A DNA stretch of 64,000 nt from an uncultured Eubacteriales bacterium (GTDB lineage: Bacteria > Bacillota > Clostridia > Christensenellales > Aristaeellaceae): positions 107,921 through 171,920 of the forward strand of contig CADBCY010000002.1 in NCBI GenBank assembly GCA_902793325.1, given 5' to 3'. The notes beneath the pieces are model-generated. The model was not told the DNA's origin. It worked only from the letters and a program-made list of their open reading frames with translations, and did not search any database. A program made the translations under genes and the position numbers. Shown in pieces: positions 7,807-15,888 of the stretch. How positions within the stretch are numbered: position 1 is the first letter of the stretch; each line of letters starts with the position of its first letter.

Positions 7807-8460
7807 TTATGTTAACTGGGTGACATTTTCTTTCGCGGCCCTCTGCCGCTCCCGCTCCAGGCGCGAATAGACGCAGCCGCAGTAGTCCTGGCGGTAGAGC
7901 CCGTATTCCCGCGACAGCTCGCAGGAGCGCCGGTAACCGTTGCGCTTCTTGAAGTCCGAGGGCAGCCAGGGCACGCCGACGGCCTCGCCGAATTCCTTCC
8001 CGATGGCGTTGAGCAGCTGCGCGTCCTTCAGGGGGCTGATGGTCAGCGTGGTGGTGAAATAGTCGCAGCCAAGCTCCGCGGCCTTCCGCGCGGCCGACTC
8101 CAGCCGAAGCCGAAAGCAGCGGCGGCAACGCTCCCCGCCCTCCGGCGCGTCCTCCAGGCCCTTGGCGAGGGCGTAGAACTTCTCCGGTTCGTATGCGCCG
8201 GCCACGACCTCCACGCTCCCCTCGCGCGGCAGCTCGTCCGCCAGGCGGCGAAGCTCCGCCAGCCTGTGCTCGAATTCCGCCGCCGGGGCGATGTTGGGGT
8301 TGTAGTAGTAGACGACGATGTCGAAGCAGGCCGTCAGGTACTCCAGGCAGTAGCTGGAGCACGGCGCGCAGCACGCGTGCAGCAAAAGGCGCGGCCTGCG
8401 CCCGGCATCGGCGATGCGGGCCAGTTCGCGCTCGAGCAGGATCTGGTAATTGACGTTCAT
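7807..8460 (-). CDS. queH: Epoxyqueuosine reductase QueH
   Basis: 217 aa. QueH carries out the last step of tRNA queuosine synthesis, reducing epoxyqueuosine; it is the cobalamin-independent replacement for QueG. Conserved cysteines are visible: HACCAPCSSY near residue 30, ERCRRCFRLRL near 110 and DYCGCVYSRLERE near the C-terminus. These match the Fe-S/metal site of the DUF208 family. Its ATG overlaps the stop of the upstream lipid kinase gene (ATGA), indicating translational coupling. No other queuosine gene is in the window. Confidence 0.92.
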   Translation of the reverse strand: MNVNYQILLERELARIADAGRRPRLLLHACCAPCSSYCLEYLTACFDIVVYYYNPNIAPAAEFEHRLAELRRLADELPREGSVEVVAGAYEPEKFYALAKGLEDAPEGGERCRRCFRLRLESAARKAAELGCDYFTTTLTISPLKDAQLLNAIGKEFGEAVGVPWLPSDFKKRNGYRRSCELSREYGLYRQDYCGCVYSRLERERQRAAKENVTQLT

Positions 8461-9392
8461 GGTTCCTCCGCCCCGGCCTCGGCGGCAAAGATGTCGCTGG
8501 CGCTGCTGTGGGGCAGCACGACGTGTACCGCGCTGTGCAGATTTTCCAGCGTCACCTTCCCCACCTCCTCGGCCCGCTCGCCGTCCAGCGTCCACTCCAC
8601 GGCGGGATCGCACGCCACGGTCACCTTGCGGGCGGAGAAGAAGTGGATCATATCGTTGGGCACTTCCTGCGTGGAGAGGCCCATCAGTATGGTGCTCCAC
8701 TGGGCGGGATTGACGGGGTTTCGCACCATCGTGACCTCAAAGCGGCCGTCGTTCAGCGCCACCAGCTCGCGGTCCAGCTTCAGGATGCCGCCCACGGAGG
8801 TGGAGTTGGTGATGGAGCAGAAGATAAAGTCGTCCTCCAGCACCTGGTTCTCCGTCTCCACTCGCATGTGAATGGGCTTGATGGCCGCCATGTCCTTCAG
8901 GCCCTCCAGGATGTAGGCCGCGTGGCCGAGCACGTTCTTGGCCGCCTGGGAGGTGCTGTAGGACGCACGGGCAAAGGCCCCGCAGGTCGCGGTGTACACG
9001 AAATAGCGCCCGTTGAACGCGCCGATGTCAAAGGAGCGCAGCGTGCCGGTCAGGATGTCCCTCGACGCCTTGAGCACGTCCGGCGAGAGGCCGATGCTGG
9101 TGGCGTAGTCGTTGGTGGTGCCGCAGGGGATGTAGCCGATGGGGCAGGTCATGCCGGCGGTCATGATGCCGGAGACCGTCTCGTTCAGCGTGCCGTCGCC
9201 GCCGGCGCAGACCACCATGTCCCACGCACGCGCGTTCTCCACGATGTAATCCCGGGCGTCGCCGCTGGCGCCGGTGACGAACACCTGGGTGTGCCAGCCG
9301 TCCTCGTTGAACATCCGGAGGATATCCGGCAAAAAACGATTTGCCCTCCGCAGACCTGCGCAGGGATTCAGGATAAACAGCAGTTCCTTCAT
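8457..9392 (-). CDS. Diacylglycerol/lipid kinase (DagK/YegS family)
   Basis: 311 aa. The N-terminal catalytic domain has the ATP-binding signature CAGGDGTLNETVSGI near residue 65 and PCGTTNDYATSIGLS near residue 90. The C-terminal beta-sandwich ends with the typical WTLDGE segment. Such enzymes phosphorylate diacylglycerol or related lipids at the inner membrane face and recycle lipid released by polymer synthesis. It sits in an operon with a metallophosphoesterase upstream and queH downstream (4-bp overlap). The exact lipid is not determinable. Confidence 0.88.
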   Translation of the reverse strand: MKELLFILNPCAGLRRANRFLPDILRMFNEDGWHTQVFVTGASGDARDYIVENARAWDMVVCAGGDGTLNETVSGIMTAGMTCPIGYIPCGTTNDYATSIGLSPDVLKASRDILTGTLRSFDIGAFNGRYFVYTATCGAFARASYSTSQAAKNVLGHAAYILEGLKDMAAIKPIHMRVETENQVLEDDFIFCSITNSTSVGGILKLDRELVALNDGRFEVTMVRNPVNPAQWSTILMGLSTQEVPNDMIHFFSARKVTVACDPAVEWTLDGERAEEVGKVTLENLHSAVHVVLPHSSASDIFAAEAGAEEP

Positions 9393-9437
9393 AGCTTCAC
9401 CGGGCGCGACTCCCCCAACCGTCGCGCATCCGCTCCA

Positions 9438-10142
9438 TTATTCCCCAACCCGCTCCTCGTCGGGATATAAAAGGTACAGTTTGAAGTCCAGGCCGTCGCA
9501 GGACACCTGGTGGTAGCGCACGCCGTTCCGCAATCCGCGCACGCCGCCGTGGATCGCCGGGCCGTGCAGGTGGCCGTACACGCAGTCCGCCACGCCGTAC
9601 TGCTCCAGCAGGTCGGAAAAGCCGGGGTGCTCCTCCGTCATGGGCGGGTAGTGCATCAGCGCCGTGATCGGCATCTCCGCATCCCGCGCGCGGGCGTTGC
9701 GCAGCGACATCTCCAGCCGCATGCGCTCGCGATTGTAGATGCGCAGGTCGTCCGCGTCGCTCTCCGGGCCGGGCAACATCCAGCCCCGCGAGCCCGCGTA
9801 GAGGTGTCCGTCCAGCAGCAGGCTGTCGTTTTGCAGGGCGTACATGCCCTCCGCCAGAGCGCGACGGACCCGGCCGATGGCGCTCCACCAGTAGTCGTGG
9901 TTGCCGCGAAGCAGGATCTTCTTCCCCGGCAGGCGGCCGATGGCGGCCAGGTCTTCCCCGGCCTCCTCCAACTGCATGGCCCAGGAGATGTCCCCCGGCA
10001 GCAGCACCGTGTCCTCCGGCGCCACGCGCTCCGTCCAGTCGGCGCTGATGCGCTGGAAGTGATCCTTCCAGTGGGGCCCGAAGATGTCCATGGGCTTTTG
10101 CCGGGCCGGCAGGTGCAGGTCGCCAATCGCAAAAACAGCCAA
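9438..10142 (-). CDS. Calcineurin-like metallophosphoesterase
   Basis: 234 aa from TTG 10142 (GGGGAG about 9 bp upstream). All five metal-binding motifs are present in order: IGDLHLP, PGDISWAM, RGNHDYWW, MHYPPM and YGHLHG. These define the dinuclear metallophosphatase fold. The substrate is unknown. The gene begins 2 bp after the stop of the acidic zinc-ribbon gene and is probably co-transcribed with it. Confidence 0.88.
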   Translation of the reverse strand: MAVFAIGDLHLPARQKPMDIFGPHWKDHFQRISADWTERVAPEDTVLLPGDISWAMQLEEAGEDLAAIGRLPGKKILLRGNHDYWWSAIGRVRRALAEGMYALQNDSLLLDGHLYAGSRGWMLPGPESDADDLRIYNRERMRLEMSLRNARARDAEMPITALMHYPPMTEEHPGFSDLLEQYGVADCVYGHLHGPAIHGGVRGLRNGVRYHQVSCDGLDFKLYLLYPDEERVGE

Positions 10143-10144
10143 GC

Positions 10145-10552
10145 TCAGAGCTCCCCGTCCTCGTCGTCCGCTTCTTCCTCTTCCCCGTCCTCTTCCTCGT
10201 CTTCCTCCTCGGCAAAGTCGGGGTCGCCTTCAAACACCTCGTCGCCCACGTCGCCGCCGATGTCCAGCTCGATCTCATCCATGGTGGACACGGAGTCGAT
10301 CTCGATGCTGGTGGGTTCGCGCTCCAGCGTCTCCTCGGCGTCGATGTCGGCATCGCGGCGGTCGCGCTCCTTCAGGCACGCGGCGCAGAGCTCCTGGCCG
10401 GGCACCACCGGGTTCTCGCCGCACTCCGAGCACAGCTCGATCATCTCAAACTGCTCGGCCTCGCCGCGGACCTCCCGTCGGCATACGGAACACATCTTGT
10501 CCGTATCGTTCATGTAATTCAGTTCGCAGCGCGGGCATTTTACCAGTGCCAT
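10145..10552 (-). CDS. Zinc-ribbon protein with a polyacidic tail
   Basis: 135 aa. ATG 10552 is preferred over the ATG six bases upstream because GGGAGG (10561-10566) is then spaced 8 bp. Residues 1-70 hold four Cys pairs: CPRC, CSVC, CSECG and CAAC. The last 30 residues are almost all Glu/Asp. A cytosolic zinc-binding adaptor resembling short RNA-polymerase-associated or regulatory ribbons is possible but not established. It is the first gene of the operon running to bioY, behind a SigA promoter. Confidence 0.75.
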   Translation of the reverse strand: MALVKCPRCELNYMNDTDKMCSVCRREVRGEAEQFEMIELCSECGENPVVPGQELCAACLKERDRRDADIDAEETLEREPTSIEIDSVSTMDEIELDIGGDVGDEVFEGDPDFAEEEDEEEDGEEEEADDEDGEL

Positions 10553-10647
10553 CCTCATTCCTCCCAATATAAGAAAAACCGTTATACACCCGTGGCACGG
10601 CTGTTCTCCGGGCGCGCCGCGCCCTTACGCGGACACGCTCCAGAAAC

Positions 10648-10676
10648 AATATATGCAAATATGCGGCGCTTGTCAA
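10648..10676 (-). promoter_or_regulatory. SigA promoter of the zinc-ribbon to bioY operon
   Basis: Minus strand: perfect -35 TTGACA (10671-10676), 17-bp spacer, -10 TATATT (10648-10653). It predicts a leader of about 90 nt before ATG 10552. No other clear promoter occurs before bioY, so six genes may be one transcript. Confidence 0.75.
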
Positions 10677-10783
10677 TCCCCCTCGCGTATTTATTTTGCC
10701 GGAACCGCAAAACGAGGGCGCGACCCCGCCGTACCGCCGCCGAATTCCGCGAAAACGGCAGGCCGATGCCGGCGCTTCGGGCG

Positions 10784-11359
10784 TCACCGCTCCCCGCGAT
10801 ACCAGCGGCCGAAGCGCGCCACGTCCTCCGCGTAGACGGCCTTCAGCGAAGGGTTGTAGATCACCGAGGCGGGGTGATACATGGGGTAGAGCAGCCTCTC
10901 CTCGAACGGCTCGAAGCGCCCGTGCAGCTCGCCGATCACGCTCTGCCGCCCCGCGAGCGCCTTCAAGGGCACGTTGCCCAGCGTGATGATGCAGCGCGGG
11001 TTCACCAGCTCGATCTCCCGCCGGAGCCAGGGCAGGAACAGCTTGACCTCCTCCTGCGTGGGCGGGCGGTTCACCGTGCGCCCGGCGGCGGAGCGCTTCG
11101 TGGGGCGGAACTTGACGGTATTGGTCACGTACAGCGCCGACCGGGGGATCTCCGCCTGCGCCAGGAAGGCGTCCAGGTTCCTGCCCGCCTTGCCCACGAA
11201 GGGCCGGCCCAGCAGCGTCTCCTGCTCGCCGGGCGCCTCGCCGATCATCATTACGTCCGCGCCGGGGTCCCCCTCGCCGAACACCAGCACCTTCTTGTCT
11301 TCCTCGTAGATGTCCCGAATAAACGCGGACAGCTCCGTGCGAAACTTTTCCATGCTCAT
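10784..11359 (-). CDS. Uracil-DNA glycosylase family 4-like, lacking Fe-S ligands
   Basis: 191 aa. Superfamily motifs are intact: IGEAPGEQETLLGRPFVGKAG and MYHPASVIYNP. The four Fe-S cysteines of family 4 are absent. There is no CxxC near the N-terminus, and the VKCRPP segment of the upstream paralogue reads VKFRPT here, with no later Cys. It should excise uracil or another deaminated base from DNA without a cluster; its activity is inferred. Its ATG overlaps the stop of the cluster-bearing paralogue by 4 bp, so both are made together. Confidence 0.85.
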   Translation of the reverse strand: MSMEKFRTELSAFIRDIYEEDKKVLVFGEGDPGADVMMIGEAPGEQETLLGRPFVGKAGRNLDAFLAQAEIPRSALYVTNTVKFRPTKRSAAGRTVNRPPTQEEVKLFLPWLRREIELVNPRCIITLGNVPLKALAGRQSVIGELHGRFEPFEERLLYPMYHPASVIYNPSLKAVYAEDVARFGRWYRGER

Positions 11360-11934
11360 GCCTCGTCGCCGCCCTCCGCTTCCAATTCCGCCAGCTTATC
11401 GCGAATCTTCTGGAAATCCTCCCAGGCGTCCCGCTTCTTCGCCGGGTCGCGCAGCAATGCGGACGGGTGGAAGGTGGGCATGAACCACACGCCCTTCTGC
11501 GGGAACCACCGGCCGTGATCCCGGCTGATGAACACCTGATCCTTCAGCGTGTACTGGCACGCCACCCTGCCCAGCAGCACCACCACCTGCGGCCGCACCA
11601 GCGCGAACTGCGCGCGCAGGTAACCCAGGCAGGCCGCGGCCTCGTCGGGCTCGGGATTGCGGTTCTGGGGCGGTCGGCACTTGACGATGTTGCAGATATA
11701 CACCTCCGCGCGCTCCAGCCCGATGGCGTGGATCATCCGCGTCAGAAGCTCCCCCGAGCGGCCCACGAACGGACGTCCCTGGCGGTCTTCCTCCTGCCCG
11801 GGACCCTCGCCGATGAACATCAACCGAGCCTTCGGATTGCCCTCTCCCGGCACCACGTTGCTTCGGCCTTCACACAGCCGGCACTTCCGGCAGCCTTCGA
11901 TTTCACTGTAGAGCTCCGCCCAGGATACGCGCAC
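11356..11934 (-). CDS. Uracil-DNA glycosylase, family 4 (Fe-S)
   Basis: 192 aa from GTG 11934, selected because AAGGGAG is 9 bp upstream; the TTG three codons earlier touches that site. The Fe-S ligands are C15 and C18 (CRKC), C86 (NIVKCRPP) and C102. Catalytic motifs are GEGPGQEED and TFHPSALLR. It removes uracil from DNA as the first step of base excision repair. The enzyme pairs with the overlapping cluster-less paralogue, an arrangement suggesting division of labour between lesions. Confidence 0.9.
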   Translation of the reverse strand: MRVSWAELYSEIEGCRKCRLCEGRSNVVPGEGNPKARLMFIGEGPGQEEDRQGRPFVGRSGELLTRMIHAIGLERAEVYICNIVKCRPPQNRNPEPDEAAACLGYLRAQFALVRPQVVVLLGRVACQYTLKDQVFISRDHGRWFPQKGVWFMPTFHPSALLRDPAKKRDAWEDFQKIRDKLAELEAEGGDEA

Positions 11935-11992
11935 TGTGCCCAACTCCCTTCGGTAGTATGCGTCCGCACGGGGATCGTATGCACGCCAAAGC

Positions 11993-12028
11993 GAAGCCCC
12001 GTGGGAGAGCGCTTCTCCCGCGGGGCTC
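11993..12028 (-). terminator. Terminator of the small membrane protein gene
   Basis: GAGCCCCG...CGGGGCTTC forms the outer stem and GGGAGA...TCTCCC the inner stem, read on the minus strand, followed by GCTTTGG. The stem is strong and the T-run weak. It lies between the small membrane gene and the glycosylase pair. Confidence 0.55.
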
Positions 12029-12033
12029 CGGCG

Positions 12034-12255
12034 TCATTCAGGAATGATGATGGCGTTCATGAAGATATTCCACAGGGAGGAGAAGGACTGCGAGCCGTCC
12101 CGCACCACCCAGTTGACCAGCGCCGTCAGCAGCAGTATGCAGCCGACGATGACCACGACCCCCGCGATGATGGCGAGGAAATCATAGATGCCCGCGAAGA
12201 TCTGAAAGCCCATCCTGCGGCGCTTGACCTCCTGCCGGGTATATACCTTCGCCAT
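12034..12255 (-). CDS. Small single-span membrane protein
   Basis: 73 aa, with a near-perfect ribosome binding site (GGGAGGTGAAG) before ATG 12255. A basic N-terminus (KVYTRQEVKRRRMG) precedes one long hydrophobic helix at about residues 23-50, then a polar amphipathic tail. It has its own promoter and terminator, so it is a discrete gene. I recognise no family. The basic start predicts a cytoplasmic N-terminus. Confidence 0.7.
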   Translation of the reverse strand: MAKVYTRQEVKRRRMGFQIFAGIYDFLAIIAGVVVIVGCILLLTALVNWVVRDGSQSFSSLWNIFMNAIIIPE

Positions 12256-12311
12256 GGGGCTTCACCTCCCGTATCGCCGCGCCGTCGCGGCGCGTCTCCT
12301 GTATGCGTACT

Positions 12312-12340
12312 ATTATAGCATGGTTTCGCGGGAAATGCAA
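12312..12340 (-). promoter_or_regulatory. Extended -10 SigA promoter for the small membrane protein
   Basis: Minus strand: -35 TTGCAT (12335-12340), 17 bp, TGC-TATAAT (12312-12320) with an extended -10. The promoter begins 16 bp after the VanW gene stop. Confidence 0.75.
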
Positions 12341-12355
12341 ATCCCCGCGCGGCGG

Positions 12356-14326
12356 CTACACCCCGTAGGCCACCACCTGGTTCTTGGCCTTGTAGGCGCT
12401 CTTGCACAGCACCTGCCGGTCGATCTCGTTGCCCGTGGCGTCCCAGCGCACCTTGTACGCCACGGCCTTGCAGCCGTTCTTGCCCGGGGAGATGACCTTC
12501 GTCTCGCCCTGCGCCAGTTTCTTGGAGGGCTCGTACACGGTGTCGAACTTGATGACGCCGGTCGTCTTGGCCTCCACGGTGATACGCTCGCCGTTCTCCA
12601 GCAGCCGGCCGAAGATGCCCACCCGCACGCGCTTGTCCTTGGTCAGGTAGCAGCAGACGTATACCTTGTCGCCGGTGGTGTTCTTGAAGCGCAGGTCCTG
12701 GCTGTCCCAGTTGACGGTGGCGTCTTTGCCGCTGTCCACGTAGGCGACGGTCAGCGAGTGGTTGTGGCGCTCGACGATCTTCAGATCCGCCTTCACCGCG
12801 GCGTTGAACAGCGTGGTGGACACCTGGCAGATGCCGCCGCCCAGCTCCTCGGTGACGTCGCCGCTGGAGTAGGCCGTGGCCACCTTGAAGCCGCGGTTCG
12901 CGGTGCGCTTCCCCACCACGCCGTTGAAGGAAAAGACCTCCCCCGGCTCCAGGCAGGTGCCGTTGATGTACGCCAGCGCGCGCTTGATGTTGCTCAGCCG
13001 GTTCGGGCCGGAGGACGATGCGTTTGTGACGGCGGTGGAGATGGTGCCGTAGCGTCCCTGCAGATCCGAGGCCGTGACCGCGGGCTTGAGCTCCGCGATC
13101 TCCCGCGTCACGCTGCCGCCGCCCGCTTCCAGCGCGGCGACGATGTCCCGCTTCAGGCTGTCGGCATCCAGCTTCGCGCCGGCCTGGCCGTCGTCGAAGG
13201 CGAACTTACAGGTGTCCATGTCGAACCCGGACACTGCGGCGTCCACGGCGGGGCGGTCGATCTTCTCCGACTCGTTGCGCACAAAGTCGTCCACGGCCTT
13301 CTCGCTGTACAGCCTGCGCCGCACGGCGTAGGCCACCGGGTGCGCCGCGCCGCTGAGCGCCGCGTGGTAGCGGTCCTCCAGCGAACCGCTGCGGCCGGCG
13401 CTCCAGGCGTTGTAGAGCACGCTGTCGTAGTCACTGGCGTAGCCGAGGTCGGCCGCGGTCAGCGTCGCGCCGTCGTCCAGCGTCACGGTGCGCTGGGACC
13501 AGGAGGGCTCCACCCTGCCGCCCCAGTATTCCCGCGCCGCGGCAAGGGTCATGTCGGAGACATCCACGCCCTCGACGGTGGTGCCGTCGTAGAACGTCTG
13601 CTTCTCCACCACCTGCTTCATCTCCAGGAAGGCATCGTGCTGCTTGACGAGCGTCACGCCCAGCAGCGCCATGGCGGCGATGCCCGTGGCGAAGAGCAGG
13701 CTCAGCGCCGCGTACAGCCCGCGATGGGCCTGCGGCGCGGGCTTGCGCTTTCCCTTCGCCTTCCCGCGGGGCTTCATGCGCGCCGGGAACAGCTCGTCGG
13801 CCGCCTCCATGGACGCGGCGCGGCCTGGCTTCGCGGTCTTGGCGGACGCCGCCTTCTTCTTGGCCCCGGCGGTCTTTGCGGCGGATGTGCCCGCGCGCTT
13901 CCCGGCGACTGATGTCGACTTCGCCGCCGAACCCGGCTTCTTCCCGCTCCCGGCCGTCTTTCCGGCGGAAGCCGTCGAGCGCTTTTTCGCGGCGGACGCG
14001 GGCTTGTCCCGGTCGGTCGCCTTGGCGGTTTTTGTCGACTTTCTGCCGCTCGCCGCCCGGCTGCCCGCACGCTTTGCCTTTTCCCCACCGCCGGAGGTCG
14101 CCTTTGGGCGATCGGCCGCGGGCTTGTCCTCGCCGTCGCGCCGCTTCGACGCGGCTCCGGCGGCCTTACCGGTCCCCTTCTTTTTCGCGGAGGCGCGCTT
14201 CGCGGCGGGCGTCGGCTTTTCCTCCGGCGCCTCGAGATCCATGGCAAGCTGCTCCCCCGCTACCGTCGCGGGCTTTCGCGCCTTGCGGGACTTGCCGGTC
14301 CTGCGCTTTTCCATGTTCTCTGCCAT
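12356..14326 (-). CDS. VanW-family membrane protein with a histone-H1-like N-terminal tail
   Basis: 656 aa from ATG 14326 (GGAGAG 7 bp upstream). Residues 1 to about 195 are a low-complexity Lys/Ala/Ser/Thr/Arg tail with many KK, AAK and SAAK tracts, like histone H1. One transmembrane helix follows (about 200-222, LYAALSLLFATGIAAMALLGV). The outer part contains a peptidoglycan-binding-like segment and the VanW domain (GEVFSFNGVVGKRTANRGF, GGGICQVSTTLFNA, HNHSLTVAYVDSGKDATV), typical of YoaR-type proteins. It ends in a G5-like module. VanW proteins act at the cell wall, though their precise role is unresolved. The tail is cytosolic by topology and could bind DNA or RNA. Confidence 0.85.
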   Translation of the reverse strand: MAENMEKRRTGKSRKARKPATVAGEQLAMDLEAPEEKPTPAAKRASAKKKGTGKAAGAASKRRDGEDKPAADRPKATSGGGEKAKRAGSRAASGRKSTKTAKATDRDKPASAAKKRSTASAGKTAGSGKKPGSAAKSTSVAGKRAGTSAAKTAGAKKKAASAKTAKPGRAASMEAADELFPARMKPRGKAKGKRKPAPQAHRGLYAALSLLFATGIAAMALLGVTLVKQHDAFLEMKQVVEKQTFYDGTTVEGVDVSDMTLAAAREYWGGRVEPSWSQRTVTLDDGATLTAADLGYASDYDSVLYNAWSAGRSGSLEDRYHAALSGAAHPVAYAVRRRLYSEKAVDDFVRNESEKIDRPAVDAAVSGFDMDTCKFAFDDGQAGAKLDADSLKRDIVAALEAGGGSVTREIAELKPAVTASDLQGRYGTISTAVTNASSSGPNRLSNIKRALAYINGTCLEPGEVFSFNGVVGKRTANRGFKVATAYSSGDVTEELGGGICQVSTTLFNAAVKADLKIVERHNHSLTVAYVDSGKDATVNWDSQDLRFKNTTGDKVYVCCYLTKDKRVRVGIFGRLLENGERITVEAKTTGVIKFDTVYEPSKKLAQGETKVISPGKNGCKAVAYKVRWDATGNEIDRQVLCKSAYKAKNQVVAYGV

Positions 14327-14391
14327 CGTTCGCTCTCCGATTATCGCGTCTCTTTCGAATTCTGTCCGGGACGCGCACATCTCATGAACCC

Positions 14392-14420
14392 ATTATCGCG
14401 GAAAATTCCGGCAAAGGCAA
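14392..14420 (-). promoter_or_regulatory. Probable promoter of the VanW gene
   Basis: Minus strand: -35 TTGCCT (14415-14420), 17-bp spacer and -10 GATAAT (14392-14397), about 65 bp before ATG 14326. Confidence 0.5.
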
Positions 14421-14516
14421 GCAACATAGGTTAAGAATGTGTTTTTTGCGACTGCGACGGGCGCCGGACACCCCGTCCGGGCGTCGAATCGCGCGCCGTT
14501 CTGCGTTTTTTGCATG

Positions 14517-14545
14517 GAAAAGGGAACGTCTTTACAACGTTCCCT
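14517..14545 (-). terminator. Terminator of rpsT
   Basis: A 9-bp perfect stem, AGGGAACGT with ACGTTCCCT (arms 14537-14545 and 14521-14529), around a 7-nt loop, followed on the minus strand by TTTCC. It is 32 bp past the rpsT stop. Confidence 0.75.
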
Positions 14546-14576
14546 CTCCGTTTGTGGTCGAACCCGTGCCGGGAAA

Positions 14577-14837
14577 TCAGGCGTTGGCCTTGGCAAGGCG
14601 CTTGGCCAAGCGAGCCTTTTTGCGGTTCGCAGCGTTCTTATGAATAACGCCCTTTGCGGCAGCCTTGTCGACCGCGCCCTGAGTCGCGCTGAGCAGCTTG
14701 GCGTCGGCCTCGTTCGCAGCAACGGCGGTGTCGAACTTCTTAATCTGAGTCTTCATCGCAGACTTGATCATCCGATTGCGCAGGTTCTTCTTTTCGGTCA
14801 CCTTGACGCGCTTGATGGCAGACTTGATATTCGGCAA
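14577..14837 (-). CDS. rpsT: 30S ribosomal protein S20
   Basis: 86 aa, highly basic and helical, opening with [21 protein letters not shown], the S20 signature, and ending [26 protein letters not shown]. It binds 16S rRNA early in 30S assembly. Translation starts at TTG 14837, because the start codon must lie directly before [10 protein letters not shown] and a strong site (GGAGGTGAAC) is 3 bp upstream. The E. coli gene also begins with UUG, where weak initiation is part of autoregulation. It is divergent from gpr. Confidence 0.97.
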   Translation of the reverse strand: MPNIKSAIKRVKVTEKKNLRNRMIKSAMKTQIKKFDTAVAANEADAKLLSATQGAVDKAAAKGVIHKNAANRKKARLAKRLAKANA

Positions 14838-14871
14838 ATTGTTCACCTCCCTACGCATTTTCACAAAGGAT

Positions 14872-14900
14872 ATTTTATCACGGTTTCCGTCAAAAAGCAA
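14872..14900 (-). promoter_or_regulatory. SigA promoter of rpsT
   Basis: Minus strand: -35 TTGCTT (14895-14900), 17 bp, -10 TAAAAT (14872-14877), 35 bp before the TTG start. Confidence 0.65.
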
Positions 14901-14929
14901 GCGAATCCATACATTTTGATGAAAAACTT

Positions 14930-14939
14930 GGGTAAACTA
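14930..14939 (+). promoter_or_regulatory. Possible forespore (SigF/SigG-type) -10 element for gpr
   Basis: GGGTAAACTA matches the B. subtilis SigF -10 pattern GGnnAnAnTw. A CCATA about 18 bp upstream is a poor match to GywTA. No SigA promoter is visible before gpr, and gpr is forespore-expressed in Bacillus. This is weak evidence taken alone. Confidence 0.3.
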
Positions 14940-14970
14940 ATGGAATCAAAGCGATGAAAGAGGCGATTCG

Positions 14971-15888
14971 ATGAAGCCCATTCGCACCGATCTGGCCATG
15001 GAATCCCTGGATTGCGCCGCCGCGGGCGAACTGCCCGGCGTGGCCGTGAGCCGCTGGAACGAGGGCGGCGTGGAGGTCACGTCCGTGGAGATCACGGAGA
15101 ATGCCGCCGCGCAGGCCCTCGGAAAGCCGCGGGGCAGCTACCTCACGCTGTCCGCGCCGCTGCTCCGGGAGCGCGATCCCGACGCCCGGCTGGCGGTCTC
15201 CTCGCTGCTCTCGGAGGAACTCGCCCGGCTGCTGCCGGAGGATCGGGGCACGGTGCTGGTGGTGGGGCTGGGGAACCGCGCCATCACGCCCGACGCCCTC
15301 GGTCCCATGGCCATCGACCGCACGCTGGCCACCCGCCACATGCTGCGCGGCCCCTTCGCGCGCTCGAGCCTGAACAGTGTGTGCGCCGTGGCCCCCGGCG
15401 TGTTGGGCGTCACGGGTGTGGAGACGCTGGAGCTGGTGGAGGGGCTGGTGGACAGGGTGCGGCCCTCGGCGCTCGTTTGCGTGGACAGCCTCGCCGCCCG
15501 CGATTCCGCGCGCATCGGCACGACCCTCCAGCTCTCCGACGCGGGCATACAGCCCGGCGCGGGCGTGGGCAACCGCCGCGTACCGCTCACGCGCGACAGC
15601 CTCGGCGTGCCGGTCATCGCCATCGGCATGCCCACGGTCGTCTATGCCGCCACACTCGCCCGCGATGCCTTCGCCTGGCTGGGCGCGGAGCAGGGCGACG
15701 AACCGTCTGAGGAGGAGCTTTCGCACATGGAGAAAGCGCTTCTCGGCGCGGAGGTGGGCGAAATGATCGTGACGCCGCGGGAGGTGGATTCCATGGTGCA
15801 GGATGCGGCGGGCATCATCGCCTCCGCCGTGAACCGCGCGCTGCAGCCCGGGCTGAGCGAAGCGGAGATCCTGGCGATGATGGATTGA
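14971..15888 (+). CDS. gpr: GPR endopeptidase (spore germination protease)
   Basis: 305 aa. GPR cleaves small acid-soluble spore proteins at germination, supplying amino acids to the outgrowing cell. The N-terminus carries the autoprocessing-site-like TDLAMES (residues 6-12), which resembles the SASP cleavage site. The body has LVVGLGNRAITPDALGP, APGVLGVTGVETLE, VCVDSLAARDSARIGTTLQLSDAGIQPG and GVPVIAIGMPTVVYA, all typical of the M63/HybD-like fold. Its presence is direct evidence for an endospore-forming lineage. A weak AGAGG site precedes ATG 14971. Confidence 0.96.
   Translation: MKPIRTDLAMESLDCAAAGELPGVAVSRWNEGGVEVTSVEITENAAAQALGKPRGSYLTLSAPLLRERDPDARLAVSSLLSEELARLLPEDRGTVLVVGLGNRAITPDALGPMAIDRTLATRHMLRGPFARSSLNSVCAVAPGVLGVTGVETLELVEGLVDRVRPSALVCVDSLAARDSARIGTTLQLSDAGIQPGAGVGNRRVPLTRDSLGVPVIAIGMPTVVYAATLARDAFAWLGAEQGDEPSEEELSHMEKALLGAEVGEMIVTPREVDSMVQDAAGIIASAVNRALQPGLSEAEILAMMD

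Noticed and set aside
7747-7830. BirA operator upstream of birA
   Set aside because: A GTTAAC half site occurs near 7810, but no second half site lies at the usual 14-16 bp spacing.
12325-12350. Hairpin CGCGGGGA/TTCCCGCG as terminator of the VanW gene
   Set aside because: It overlaps the -35 region of the next gene's promoter and has no T-run.
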